Of a stretch of DNA of 64,000 nucleotides, positions 50,801 to 62,800 are shown one piece after another. Under the pieces are notes generated by a model. The model worked only from the letters and a program-made list of their open reading frames with translations, was not told the origin of the DNA and searched no databases. How positions within the stretch are numbered: position 1 is the first letter of the stretch; the number at the start of each line of letters is the position of its first letter. A program made the position numbers and the translations under genes. The stretch covers positions 31,457,879-31,521,878 of the forward strand of contig NC_065571.1 of assembly GCF_937616625.2 (NCBI RefSeq). The letters are read 5' to 3'. The DNA comes from Mercurialis annua. Its lineage: Eukaryota; Streptophyta; Magnoliopsida; Malpighiales; Euphorbiaceae.

Positions 50801-51242
50801 ATTTGTTTCGTAACGTTTGTAAACATTTGGCTTAAATTACTAAAAAGATGAAACGTTTGGATTTGTTTCGGAACATTTGTAAACGTTTGGCTTAAATTGC
50901 TAAAAAGATAAAACGCTTGGCTTAAATTACTAAAAAGGTGAAACGCTTGGTTTTGTTTTGTAACATTTGTAAAGGTAGAGTTAATTCCTAAAAAAATCAC
51001 CAACTTTACACGAAGTTTCATTTTAATCATGACTTTTAAATGTTATCATTTAAAGGCGCGAAGTTTCATTTTATTTCAAATCTATCACCAAAGTAAAATC
51101 TGGTGTATTTTAACTAACTAAAAATTCCTAATCCTATACTCTAACTAAAAGATAATAAGATTTGATGCTTATTAATAATTTGGGTCTTTCATTAATGATT
51201 TAATGAACAATTTAGTTAATAAAAATACACTGAAATGATAAA

Positions 51243-53794
51243 GGCTTAATACATCATTTGACCCGTAAACTATACCATTTTATTCTCTGCGACCTCTAAA
51301 CTAATTTCGTATTCTTTTGGACCTCTTAACTCTTTTTTTTGTTCTATTTAACCCCTCATTCGGAATGTGCACACCACGCGCGATGACGTGGATAAAATTG
51401 CTGACATGGCTTTGCTGACATGGGGTTAAATAGAATAAAAAAAATAGTTAAGAGGTGCAACGGAACACTAAAATAGTTTAGAGGTCATAGGGAATAAAAT
51501 GGTAAGAATTAGGGGTCAAAAAATATATTAAGTCTAAATAGTTTTTTTAATTTAAAATTAAAAGTGATGTACTTTACATATTATTTGAAAAACATCATTT
51601 AAGGCTTTAAAAATCATGAAATTTAGCGTATTTTTCAATTTTAACACATATTTTAAAAATTCAGAATTAATTTGAAAAGTTTGAAATTATAAAAAAAATA
51701 AAAGATGGTGTATTAAAAAATTTAAAATTGGAAATTTGTGAAACAGACTAAAAATTATATTTTTTAAAAAAATTTAGTCTTTTTTAATAGGCTTAATCAC
51801 CAAAAAATGCCAAACCTATGCGTCTTGTGTCAGTTATAGCCAAACCTTTAAAAACCACCAGATTTAGCCAAACCTTACATGTTCTGTTTCTTTTTTAGCC
51901 ATTTTTGAATCGAACCGTTTTTTTGACACCTTGTCGTCCACGTCACTGCCAACTAAGCAATTGGCTAGCATGACAACTGAGATAACTAAATTAGGTTTGG
52001 CTATAACTGACACAAAATACATAGTTTTGGTATTTTTTGGTGATTAGAGCTAATTTTAAAATTAAACTAATTTTTCAATTCAATAATTAATAAACTAATT
52101 ATATTATAATAAAATTCATATATATTTAACAAAATAAAATTTTTTATTTAACGTTAATTAAAAGTAATCTAATTTTTTTACTAAACTTAATTGATTCTAA
52201 TAAATTTATTTTATAATATTTGATAGATATATAATTAATTTAAATTTTATTAAAAACAAAAATGTCATATTCATTTTAAAATTTATGTTTTCAAAATTTC
52301 GGTTGCCAGTTGACACCGCAGTCGTTTGAAACCCAGTTGTCCGTCTTCAGACGAACAACCTGAGAGTAATATATACAACAAACATACGACAGTGTTCATA
52401 ATTCAACTACACACACATAAACATAAAAAGAATTACTCAATAGATCACTACTTATTTTATGGACGAGTGTAATATTTTTCTCATTTTTTTCTCTAGAAAG
52501 TGAAGCCCATTGTGATGTAATCAATATATATCATGATGTTTATAAAGTATGGACGCATATATCATTTTATTCTGCATAGCAAAAACTTACTTTAATTTAT
52601 ACATAACCACTTTTTTATTACGTAATCTTAGTCATAACAAAATCTCCACAACATTGAAAACAATAAATCAAGATCGGAATCATCATGAACATTAAACACT
52701 TTCACCAAATTTAACTCAACATTAATTCTTATGTAATACATTAATTTACTTTTTTTAATCAAATATGGCTATTTTTTTTAAATTATCCTTTAATTTTAAT
52801 TTTCATTATTAATTAAATTAATTACATATTTATTAAAATATATTATAAAATAAATTTATTAGATTTAATTAGATTTAGTAAAAAAATGGATTAATTTTAA
52901 ATAGTATTAAACAGAAAATATTAATTATTTTTAAATATATATGAATTTTATAAATGATATAATTAATTGACTACTTATTAAATTTAAAAATTGGTTTGAT
53001 TTTAAAATTAGCTCTAATCACCAAAAAATACCAAAACTATGTATTTTATGTCAGTTATAGCCAAACCTAATTTAATTATCTCAATTGTCATGCCAACCAA
53101 TTGTTTAGTTGGCAGTGACGTGTACGACAAGGTGTCAAAAAACCGGTTCGATTCAAAAATGGCTAAAAAAGAAACATAACATATAAGGTTTGGCTAAATC
53201 TGGTGGTTTTTAAAGGTTTGGCTATAACTGACACAAGACGTATAGGTTTGACATTTTTTGGTGATTAAGCCTCTTTAATATTATCACAGAATAGTAAATT
53301 TATATATTTTATAATATCGTTAAAAACAGACAAACTTCATTTATCATTATTGAAATGTAAACAAATATTTACATATATAAGACGTTATATTATGTAATTA
53401 TTTGACTAAATTTCAATATTTTATTATTTTTTAAAAAGATTAAATGGATAAAAATTAAATAATTGTGTATTTTTGAGAAGGTTAAATGGGTAAAACTTAA
53501 AAGTTTGAAGGTGCAATATGAAAATAAAATAAGTTCAGGGGTCAAATAGAACAAAATAGTGTAGTTCGGGGGTTCAATAAAACAATTTATGCATTTTAAT
53601 TATCCTTCACGCGCTTTAAAGCGTTTGAAAACACGCGCTTTTGCCACGTTGGAGGAAAAAGGTCAGATGGGCTAAAAAGTTGCAGTTGACGGGTTAAATA
53701 GAACAAAAAATAAAGTTAAGAGGTCCAATAGAATATCAAATTAGTTTAAGAGTCTCATAGAATAAAAGTGTATAGTTTAGGGGTCAAATAATGT
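51243..53794. mobile_element. TIR element inserted in the MITE, right end deleted
   Basis: The left end GGCTTAATACATCATTTGAC has a related inverted partner at the right (GGGTCAAATAATGT, ending 53794), with TIR similarity of about 105-115 bp (51243-51358 and 53690-53794). The right end lacks the terminal ATTAAGCC expected from the left. The left arm is itself a foldback: 51422-51534 is the inverted form of 51243-51358, making a 292-bp MITE-like module. No coding capacity. Superfamily not certain, since no target-site duplication survives. It may instead be two related MITEs flanking unrelated DNA. Confidence 0.7.
51790..53271. mobile_element. Nested MULE-like element with long TIRs (1482 bp)
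   Basis: Ends GGCTTAATCACCAAAAAATG and its inverse at 53271. TIRs extend imperfectly for about 450 bp per side (51790 to about 52245; about 52820 to 53271). Flanked by TTTTTAATA (51781-51789) and TCTTTAATA (53272-53280), a 9-bp duplication with one mismatch, which suggests a Mutator-type element. The first and last 261 bp (51790-52050 and 53011-53271) each fold back on themselves. The 570-bp core has no frame of 60 codons or more, so it is non-autonomous. Confidence 0.82.
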
Positions 53795-53862
53795 CAACTT
53801 TTAAAGATCATGATTCAAATGAAACTTCATATAAAGTTCGTGATTTTTTTAGAAATTAACCC

Positions 53863-56800
53863 GTAAAGGTATGGTTTAAATAACTAATAATGTGAAACAA
53901 TTGGATTTGTTTTGTAACGTTTTAAACGTTTGGATTTGTTTCGTAACGTTTGTAAATGTTCGGCTTAAATCGCTAGAAAGGTGAAACATTTGGATTTGTT
54001 TTGTAACGTTTGTAAACGTTTAGCTTAAATTGCTAAAAAGGTGAAACATTTGGATTTGTTTTGTAACGTTTGTAAACGTTTGGCTTAAATCGCTAAAAAT
54101 GTTCAACATTTGGATTTATTTTGTAACATTTGTAAACATTTGGCTTAAATCGCTAAAAAGGTGAAAAGTTTGGCTTAAATTGCTAAAAAGTTGAATTGTT
54201 TTATTTTGTTTCGTAAGTTTTTAAACGTTCGGCTTAAATTGCTAAAAGGGTGAAACGTTTGGATTTGTTTCGTAACGTTTGTAAACATTTGGCTTAAATT
54301 GCGAAAAAGGTGAAACGCTTGGATTTTGTTTCGTAAAATTTGTAAATATTTGGCTTAAATTACTAAAAAGGTGAACTGTTTGAATTTGTTTTGGAACGAT
54401 TGTAAACGTTTGGCTTAAATTGCTAAAAAGGTGAAAGTCTTGGATTTATTTCGTAACGTTTGTAAACGTTTGGTTTAAATTGCTAAAAAGGTGAAATGTT
54501 TAGTTTTGTTTCGTAACGTTTGTACGGGTTTGGCTTAAATCGCTAAAAATATGAAACGTTTGGATTTGTTTCGTAATGTTTTAAACGTTTGGTTTTAATT
54601 CGTAACATTTCTAAATGTTTGGCTTAAATCGCTAAAAAGGTGAAACGTTTGTATTTGTGTCGTAACGTTTGCAAACGTTTAGCTTAAATTGCTAAAAAGG
54701 TGAAACGTTTGGATTTGTTTGGAAACGTTTGTAACCGTTTGGCTTATATCGCTAAAAAGGTGAAACGGTTAAATTTGTCTGTAATGTTTGTATGTGTTTG
54801 GCTTAAGTTCATAAAAAGGTGAAACGTTTGAAATTTCATTACATTTTTAAACGTTTGACTTAAATTGCTAAAACGTTGAAACGATTGAATTTGTTTCATA
54901 ACGTTTGTAAACGTTTGGCTTAAATTGCTAAAAAGGTGAAATGTTTGGATTTTTTTCGTAACATTTTAATCGTTTGAATTTGTTTCGTACGTTTGTAAAC
55001 GTTTGGATGAAATTGCTAAAAAGGTGAAACGTTTGGATTTGTTTCGCAATGTTTATAAACCTTTGTCTTAAATTGTTAGAAAGGCGAAACAATTTGGACT
55101 TGTTACGTAACATTTTGTAAACTTTTGGCTTAAATTGCTGAAAAGGTGAAACTTTTGGATTTGTTTCGTAACGTTTTTAAATGTTTGGCATAAATCGCTA
55201 AAAAGGTGAAACGTTTGGATTTGTTTTGAAACGTTTGTAACGTTTGGCTTAAATCACAAAAGAGGTGAAACGTTTGGATTTGTTTTGTAACGTTTGTAAA
55301 CGTTTGGCTTAAATTGCTACACATGTGAAACGTTTGGATTTGTTTCGTAACGTTTTAAATATTTGGTTTAAATTTCAAAAAAGGTGAAACGCTTGGATTT
55401 ATTTTGTAACGTTTGTAAACGTTTGGCTTTAATTGCTAAAAAGTTGAAACGCTTGGATTTGTTTAGTAACGTTAATAAATGTTTGGCTTAATTTGCTTAA
55501 AAGGTGAAACAATTCGATTTGTTTCGTAACGTTTGTAAATGTTTTGCTTAAATCGCTAAAAAAGTGAAACGTTTGGTTTTATTTCGTAACCTTTGTAAAT
55601 GTTTGGCTTAAATTGCTAAAAAGGTGAAACGCTTGGATTTGTTTAGCAACGTTTGTAAACGTTTGGCTTATACTGCTAAAAAGGCGAAACGCTTGGTTTT
55701 TTTTCGTAACATTTGTAACGGTTCGACATAAATCGCTAAATATGTGAAACGTTTGGTTTTTTTCGTAACGTTTTGAACATTTAGTTTTGATTCGTAAAGT
55801 TTGTAAATGTTTGGCTTAAATCGCTAAAAAGGTAAAACGTTTGAATTTGTTTCGTAACGTTTGTAAACGTTTGGCTTAAATTGCTAAAAACGCAAAACGT
55901 TTGGATTTGTTTCTTAACGTTTGTAAACGTTTAGCATAAATGGCTAATCAGGCGAAACGTTTGGATTTGGTTCGTAGCGTTTGTAAACGTTTGGCTTTAA
56001 TCGCTAAAAAGATGAAACAGTTTGATTTGTTTCGTAATGTTTGCAAACATTTGCCTTAAATTGCTAAAAAGGTGGAAATGCTTGGTTTTGTTTCATATCA
56101 TTTGGAAACGTTTGGCTAAATTGCTAAAAAGGTGAAAAACTTTATTTTATTTCGTAACGTTTGTAAATTGTTTGACTTAAATTTCTAAATATGTGAACCA
56201 TGTTGATTTGTTTCGTAATGTTTGTAAACGTTTGGCTTCAATCGCTAAAAAGGTGAAATGTTTGGATTTGTTTCATAACGTTTGTAAATGTTTGGCTTAA
56301 ATTGCTAAAAAGGTTAAACGCTTGGATTTGTTTCGGAACGTTTGTAAACATTTGGCTTAAATTGCTAAAAAGGTGAAACACTTGGATTTATTTGGTAACG
56401 TTTGTAAACTTTTGGCTTAAATTGCTAAAAAGGTGAAACTCTTAGTTTTGTTTCGTAACTTTTGTAAGGGTTTGTCTTAAATCGCTAAAAATTTGAAACG
56501 TTTTGATTTGTTTCGTACCGTTTTGCTTAAATCGCTAAAAAAGGTGAAAGGTTTGGATTTGTTTTGTAATGTTTGTAAACGTTTGGGCTTAAATCGCTAA
56601 AACGGTGAAAAGTTTGGATTTGTTTTTTAACGTTTATAAACGTTAAGGTTCAATCACTAAAAAGGTGAAACATTTGGATTTGTTTCGAAACGTTTTTTAA
56701 CGTTTGGGTTAAATCGCTAAAAAGGGGAAACATTTGGATTTTTTTCGTAACATTTGTAAATGTTTGACTGAAATTTCTAAAACGGTGAAACGCTTGGATT

Positions 56801-59800
56801 TGTTTCGTAACCTTTGTAAACGTTTCGCTTAAATTGCTAAAGAGGTAAAACACTTGGATTTGTTTCGTAACTTTTGTAAACGTTTGGCTTAAATTGCTAA
56901 GAAACTGAAAATTTTGGATTTGTTTTGTTACCTTTGGAAACGTTTGGCTTAAATAGCTAAAAAGGTGAAATGTTTGGATTTGTTTCATACGTTTACTAAC
57001 GTTTGTCTTAGATTGCTAAAAAGGTGAAATGTTTTGTTTTGTTTCGTAAAATTTGTAAACTTTTTGATTTGTTTCGTAACGTTTGTTTCGTAACGTTTTA
57101 AACTTTTGGTTTTGTTTCGTAACGTTTGTAAACGTTTGGCTTGAATCGCTAAAAAGGTGAAATGTTTGGTTTTTTTTCGTAATGTTTGTAAACGTTAAAT
57201 TTCTAAAAGGTGAAACATTTGGATTTGTTTCGTAACGTTTGTAAACGTTTGGCTTAAATCTCTAAAAATGTAAAACATTTTGATTTGTTTCGTAACTTTT
57301 GTAAACATTTGGCTTAAATCGCTAAAAAGGTGAAATGTTTGGTTTTGTTTCATAACCTTTGTAAACAATTGGCTTAAATCGCTAAAAAGGCAAAACGTTT
57401 AGATTTGTTTAGTAACGTTTGTAAACGTTTGGCTTAAATCGCAAAAAAGGGGAAACGTTTGGATTTGGTTCATAACGTTTATAAACGTTTCGCTAAAATC
57501 GCTAAAAAGGTGAAACGTTTGGATTTGTTTCATAGCATTTGAAAACGTTTGGATTAAATCGCATAAAAGGTGAAACGTTTGGTTTTGTTTCGTAACGTTT
57601 GTAAACGTTCGGCTTAAATTGCTTAATAGGTGAAACTTTTCGATTTGTTTTGTAACATTTGTAAACGTTTTACTTAAATAGCTATCAATGGGAAACGTTT
57701 AGATTTGTTTCGTAATGTTTGTAAACATTTGGCTTAAATTGCTAATAATGTGAAACGTTTGGATTTGTTTCGTAACGTTTGAAAAGTTTGGTTTAAATTG
57801 CTAAAAAGTTGAAACGCTTGGATTTGTTTCGTAACGTTTGTAAACGTTTGGCTTAAATCGCTAAAAAGGTGAAACAGTTGGATTTGTTTCGTAACGTATG
57901 TAAACGTTTGGCTTAAATTGCTAAAAAGTTGAAACGCTTGGATTTGTTTCGTAACATTTGTAAACGTTTGGCTTAAATCGCTAAAAACGGGAAACGTTTG
58001 GATTTATTCGTAACGTTTGTAAACTTTTGGCTTAAATCGCTGAAAAGGTGAAACGTTTCGTTTTGTTTAGTAACCTTTGTAAACATTCGGCTAAAATCGC
58101 TAAAAAGGTGAAACATTTGGATTTCTTTCGTAAAGTTTTAAACGTTTGGATTTGTTTCGAAACGTTTGGGTTTGTTTCGTAACGTTTGTAAACGTTTGGC
58201 TTTAATCACTAAAAAGGGGAAACGTTTGTATTTTTTTCGTAACATTTGTAATCGTTTTGCTTAAATCACTAAAAAAGTTAAACATTTGGATTTGTTTCGT
58301 AACGTTTACAAACGTTTGCTTTTGTTTCGTAATGTTTATTAACGTTTAGCTTAAATCGCTAATATGGGGAAACGTTTGGAGTTGTTTTGTAAAGTTTGTA
58401 AACGTTTGGATTTGTTTCGAAACATTTTAATTGTTTCGTTTTGTTTCGTAACGTTTGTAAACGTTTGGCTTAAATCGCTAAAAAGGTGAAACATTTAGTT
58501 TTGTTTCGTAACGTTTTTAAACATTTGGCCTAAATCGCTAAAAATGGGGAAACGTTTGGATTTGTTTCGTAATGTTTGTAAACGTTTTGCTTAAATTGCT
58601 AAAAAGGTGAAATAATTGGATTTGTTTCGTAACGTTTGTAAACGTATGGCTTAAATTTCTAAAAAGGTGAAACGTTTGGTTTTGTTTCGTAACGTTTGTA
58701 AACATTTGGCTTATATCACTAAAAAGGTGAGAGTTTGGTTTTTTTTTCGTAGCGTTTGTAAACGTTTGAATTTGTTTCGTAATGTTTTAAACGTTTGGTT
58801 TAGTTTCATAATGTTTGTAAACATTTAGCTTAAATCGCTAAAAAGGTGAAACATTTGGTTTTGTTTTGTAACGTTTGGCTTAAAACGTTAAAAAGGTGAA
58901 ACGTTTCGTTTTGTTTCGTAACATTTGTAAACGTTTCGATTTGTTTCATAACGTTTGTTTCGTAAATTTTTTAAACGTTTGGTTTTGTTTCGTAACATTT
59001 GTAAACGTTGGGCTAAAAATCGCTAAAAAGGTGAAATGTTTGGTTTTGTTTCGTAATGTTTGTAAACGTTTGGCTTATATCCCTAAAAAGGTGAAACGTT
59101 TGGATTTGTTTCGTAACATTTTTAAATGTTTGCATTAAATCGCTAAAAAGGTGAAACGTTTGGATTTGTTTCGTAACGTTTGTAAACATATGGCTTAAAT
59201 CGCTAAAAAAGGTGAAACGTTTGGTTTTGTTTCATAACGTTTGTAAACATTTTGCTTAAATCGCTAAAAAGTTGAGATGTTTGGTTTTGTTTCGTAGTGT
59301 TTGGATTTGTTTCGTAACGTTTTAAACGTTATGTTTTGTTTCGTAGTGTTTGTAAACGTTTGGCTTAAATCGCTAAAAAGGTGAAACGTTTGGATTTGTT
59401 TCATAACGTTTGCAAACGTTTGGTTTCAATCGATAAAAAGGTGAAACATTTGGATTTGTTTCGAAACGTTTGTAAACGTTTGACTTAAATCGCTAAAAAG
59501 GTGAAACATTTTGATTTGTTACGTGTCGTTTGTAAATGTTTGGCTTAAATTGCTAAAAAGGTGAAACGCTTGAATTTGTTTCGTAACCTTTGTAAACGTT
59601 TGCTTAAATTGCTAAAAATGTGAAATGCTTGGATTTGTTTCGTAACGTTTGTAAACGTTTGCATGAAATTGCTAAAAAGGTGAAAAATTTGGATTTTTTT
59701 CGTAACCTTTGTAAACGTTTCGTTTAAATCGCTAAAAAGATGAAACGTTTGGTTTTGTGATGTAACGTTTGTAAACGTTTCGATTTGTTTCGTAATGTTT

Positions 59801-62800
59801 GGCTTAAATCGCTAAAAACGGGAAATGTTTGGATTTTTTCATAACGTTTGTAAACGTTTGGCTGAATTCGCTGAAAAGGTGAAATGTTTCGTTTTGTTTT
59901 GTAACCTTTGTAAACATTCGGCTAAAATCGCTAAAAAGGTGAAACATTTGGATTTCTTTCGTAAAGTTTTAAACGTTTGGATTTGTTTCGAAACGTTTGG
60001 ATTTGTTTCGTAACGTTTGTAAACGTTTGGCTTTAATCACTAAAAAGGTGAAACGTTTGTATTTGTTTCGTAATGTTTGTAAAAATTTGGCTTATATCAC
60101 TAAAAATGTGAAACATTTGGATTTGTTTCGTATCGTTTACAAACGTTTGGTTTTGTTTCGTAATGTTTATAAACATTTAGCTTAAATCGATAAAATGGGG
60201 AAACGTTTGGTGTTGTTTTGTAAAGTTTGTAAACGTTTGGATTTGTTTCGAAACATTTTAATTGTTTCGTTTTGTGTCGTAATGTTTGTAAACGTTTGGC
60301 TTAAATCGCTAAAAAGGCGAAACATTTAGTTTTGTTTCTTAACGTTTGTAAACATTTGGCCTAAATCGCTAAAAAGGTGAAACGTTTGGATTTGTTTCGT
60401 AACGTTTGTAAACGTTTAGCTTAAATTGCTAAAAAGGTGAAATAATTGGATTTTTTTCGTAACGATTGTAAACGTATGGCTTAAATTGCTAAAAAGGTGA
60501 AACGTTTGGTTTTGTTTCGTAACGTTTGTAAACATTTGGCTTATATCACTAAAAAGGTGAGTGTTTGGTTTTGTTTCGTAGCGTTTGCTAACGTTTGGAT
60601 TTGTTTCATAATGTTTTAAACATTTGGTTTTGTTTCATAATGTTTGAAAATTTTTAGCTTAAATCGCTAAAAAGGTGAAACATTTGGTTTTGTTTTGTAA
60701 CGTTTGGCTTAAAACGCTAAAAAGGTGAAACGTTTCGTTTTGTTTCGTAACTTTCGTAAACGTTTCGATTTGTTTCGTAACGTTTGTTTCATAACATTTT
60801 AAACGTTTGGTTTTGTTTCGTAACGTTTGTAAACGTTGGGCTAAAAATCGCTAAAAAGGTGAAATGTTTGGTTTTGTTTCGTAATATTTCTAAACGTATG
60901 GCTTAAATCGCTAAAAAAGGTGAAACATTTGGTTTTGTTTCGTAACGTTTGTAAACATTTTGCTTAAATCGCTAAAAAGTTGAGATGTTTGGTTTTGTTT
61001 CGTAGCGTTTGTAAACGTTTGGATTTGTTTCGTAACATTTTAAATGTTTGGTTTTATTTCGTAGTGTTTGTAAACGTTTGGCTTAAATCGCTAAAAAGGT
61101 GAAACGTTTGGTTTTGTTTCGTAACTTTTGCAAACGTTTGGTTTCAATCGATAAAAAGGTGAAACATTTGGATTTGTTTCGAAACGTTTGTAAACGTTTG
61201 ACTTAAATCGCTAAAAAGGTCAAACATTTTGATTTGTTACGTAACGTTTGTAAATGTTTGGCTTAAATTGCTAAAAAGGTGAAACGCTTGAATTTGTTTC
61301 GTAACCTTTGTAAACGTTTGCTTAAATTGCTAAAAATGTGAAATGCTTGGATTTGTTTCGTAACGTTTGTAGACGTTTGCTTAAATTGCTAAAAATGTGA
61401 AATGCTTGGATTTGTTTCGTAACGTTTGTAAACGTTTGCATGAAATTGCTAAAAAGGTGAAAAATTTGGATTTTTTTCGTAACCTTTGTAAACGTTTGGC
61501 TTAAATCGCTAAAAAGGTGAAACTTTTGGTTTTGTTACGTAACATTTGTAAACGTTTCGATTTGTTTCGTAACGTTTGTTTCGTAACCTTTTAAACGTTT
61601 GGTTTTGTTTCGTAACATTTGTAAACGTTTGGTTTAAATTGCTAAATAGGTGAAATGTTTGGTTTTGTTTCGTAACGTTTGTAAACGTTTGCCTTAAATT
61701 GCTTAAAAGGTGAAACGTTTGGATTTGTTTCGTAAAGTTTGTAAACGTTTGGGTTCAATCGCTAAAAAGGTGAAACATTTGGATTTGTTTCGTAGCGTTT
61801 ATAAACGTTTGTCTTAAATCGCTAAAAATGTGAAACGTTTGGTTTTGTTCCGTAACTTTAATAAACGTTTGGCTTTGTTTCGTAACGTTAGTAAACATTT
61901 GGATTTGTTTCGTAACGTTTGTAAACGTTTGGTATTAAATTGCTATAAAGGTGAAACGCTTGAATTTGTTTCGTAACGTTTGTAAATGTTTGAATTTGCT
62001 TCGTAACGTTTTAAACGTTTGGATTTGTTTCGATACGTTTTGATTTGTTTTAATAACTTTTGTAAACGTTTGGCTTCAATCACTAAAAAGGGGAAACGTT
62101 TGGATTTGTTTCGTAACGTTTGTAAACGTTTAGATTGAATTGCTAAAAATATGAAACGCTTGGATTTGTTTCGTAATGTTTGTAAATGTTTGGCTTAAAT
62201 TGCTAAAAAGGTGAAACGAATGGATTTGGTTCGTAACATTTGTAAACATTTGGCTTAAATTGCTATAAAGGTGAAACGCTTGGATTTGATTCGTAACGTT
62301 TTTAAATGTTTGGGCGAAATTGTTAAAAATGTGAAACGCTTGGTTTTGTTTTGCAACTTTTGAAAATGTATTGCTTAAATCGCTAAAAATGAGAAATGTT
62401 TTGAATATATTTTTTTAGCGTTTGTAAACGTTTGGATTTGTTTCGTATCGTTTTAAACGTTTGGTTTTGTTTCGAAATGTTAGTAAACATTTGGCTTAAA
62501 TCGTTAAAAAGGTGAAACATTTGGTTTTGTTTAGTACCGTTTATAAACGTTTGGCTTAAATCGCTAACAAGGGGAAACGTTTGGTTTCGTTTCGTAACAT
62601 TTGTAAACGTTTCGATTTGTTTAGTAACGTTTGTTTCGCAACGTTTTAAACGTTTAGTTTTATTTCGTAACTTTTGTAAACGTTTGGCTTGAATCGCTAA
62701 AAAGGTGAAACATTTGATTTTGTTTCGTAATATATGTAAATGTTTGACTTACATTGCTAAAAAGGTGAAACGTTTGGATTTGTTTCGTAAAGTTTGTAAA

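Larger units (their letters stand above)
40137..50977. repeat. 60-bp satellite array, block 3 (about 180 monomers)
   Basis: Continues the array from the MITE to its second copy. Includes the end of the 9-kb segment (to 42682), the start of the second copy (42683) and the 1.94-kb internal duplication. The minus-strand frames of about 60-135 codons here (for example 50623-51030, whose start lies in the MITE) are readings of the 20-codon satellite repeat. Confidence 0.97.
50978..53862. mobile_element. Second copy of the MITE, split by nested TIR elements
   Basis: Same left end and flanking GTAAAGGTA (50969-50977 and 53863-53871) as at 39771-40136. It matches the intact copy to GATAAA (51242), then a 2.5-kb insertion follows, and it resumes at ATGTCAAC (53791). 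About 30 bp present in the intact copy between these points are missing. It was duplicated with the surrounding satellite and then disrupted. Confidence 0.9.
42683..56417. repeat. Second copy of the 9-kb segment, expanded to 13.7 kb
   Basis: Same variant order as 33681-42682. The extra length comes from the 1.94-kb tandem duplication at 44010-47886, minor monomer gains and the nested TIR elements at 51243-53794. After about 56417 the sequence stops matching the start of the segment and instead follows 31050-32500, showing unequal exchange between out-of-register copies. Confidence 0.85.

Noticed and set aside
51243..53794. Autonomous DNA transposon with transposase
   Set aside because: No frame of 60 codons or more exists in the insertion, so only non-autonomous elements are supported.
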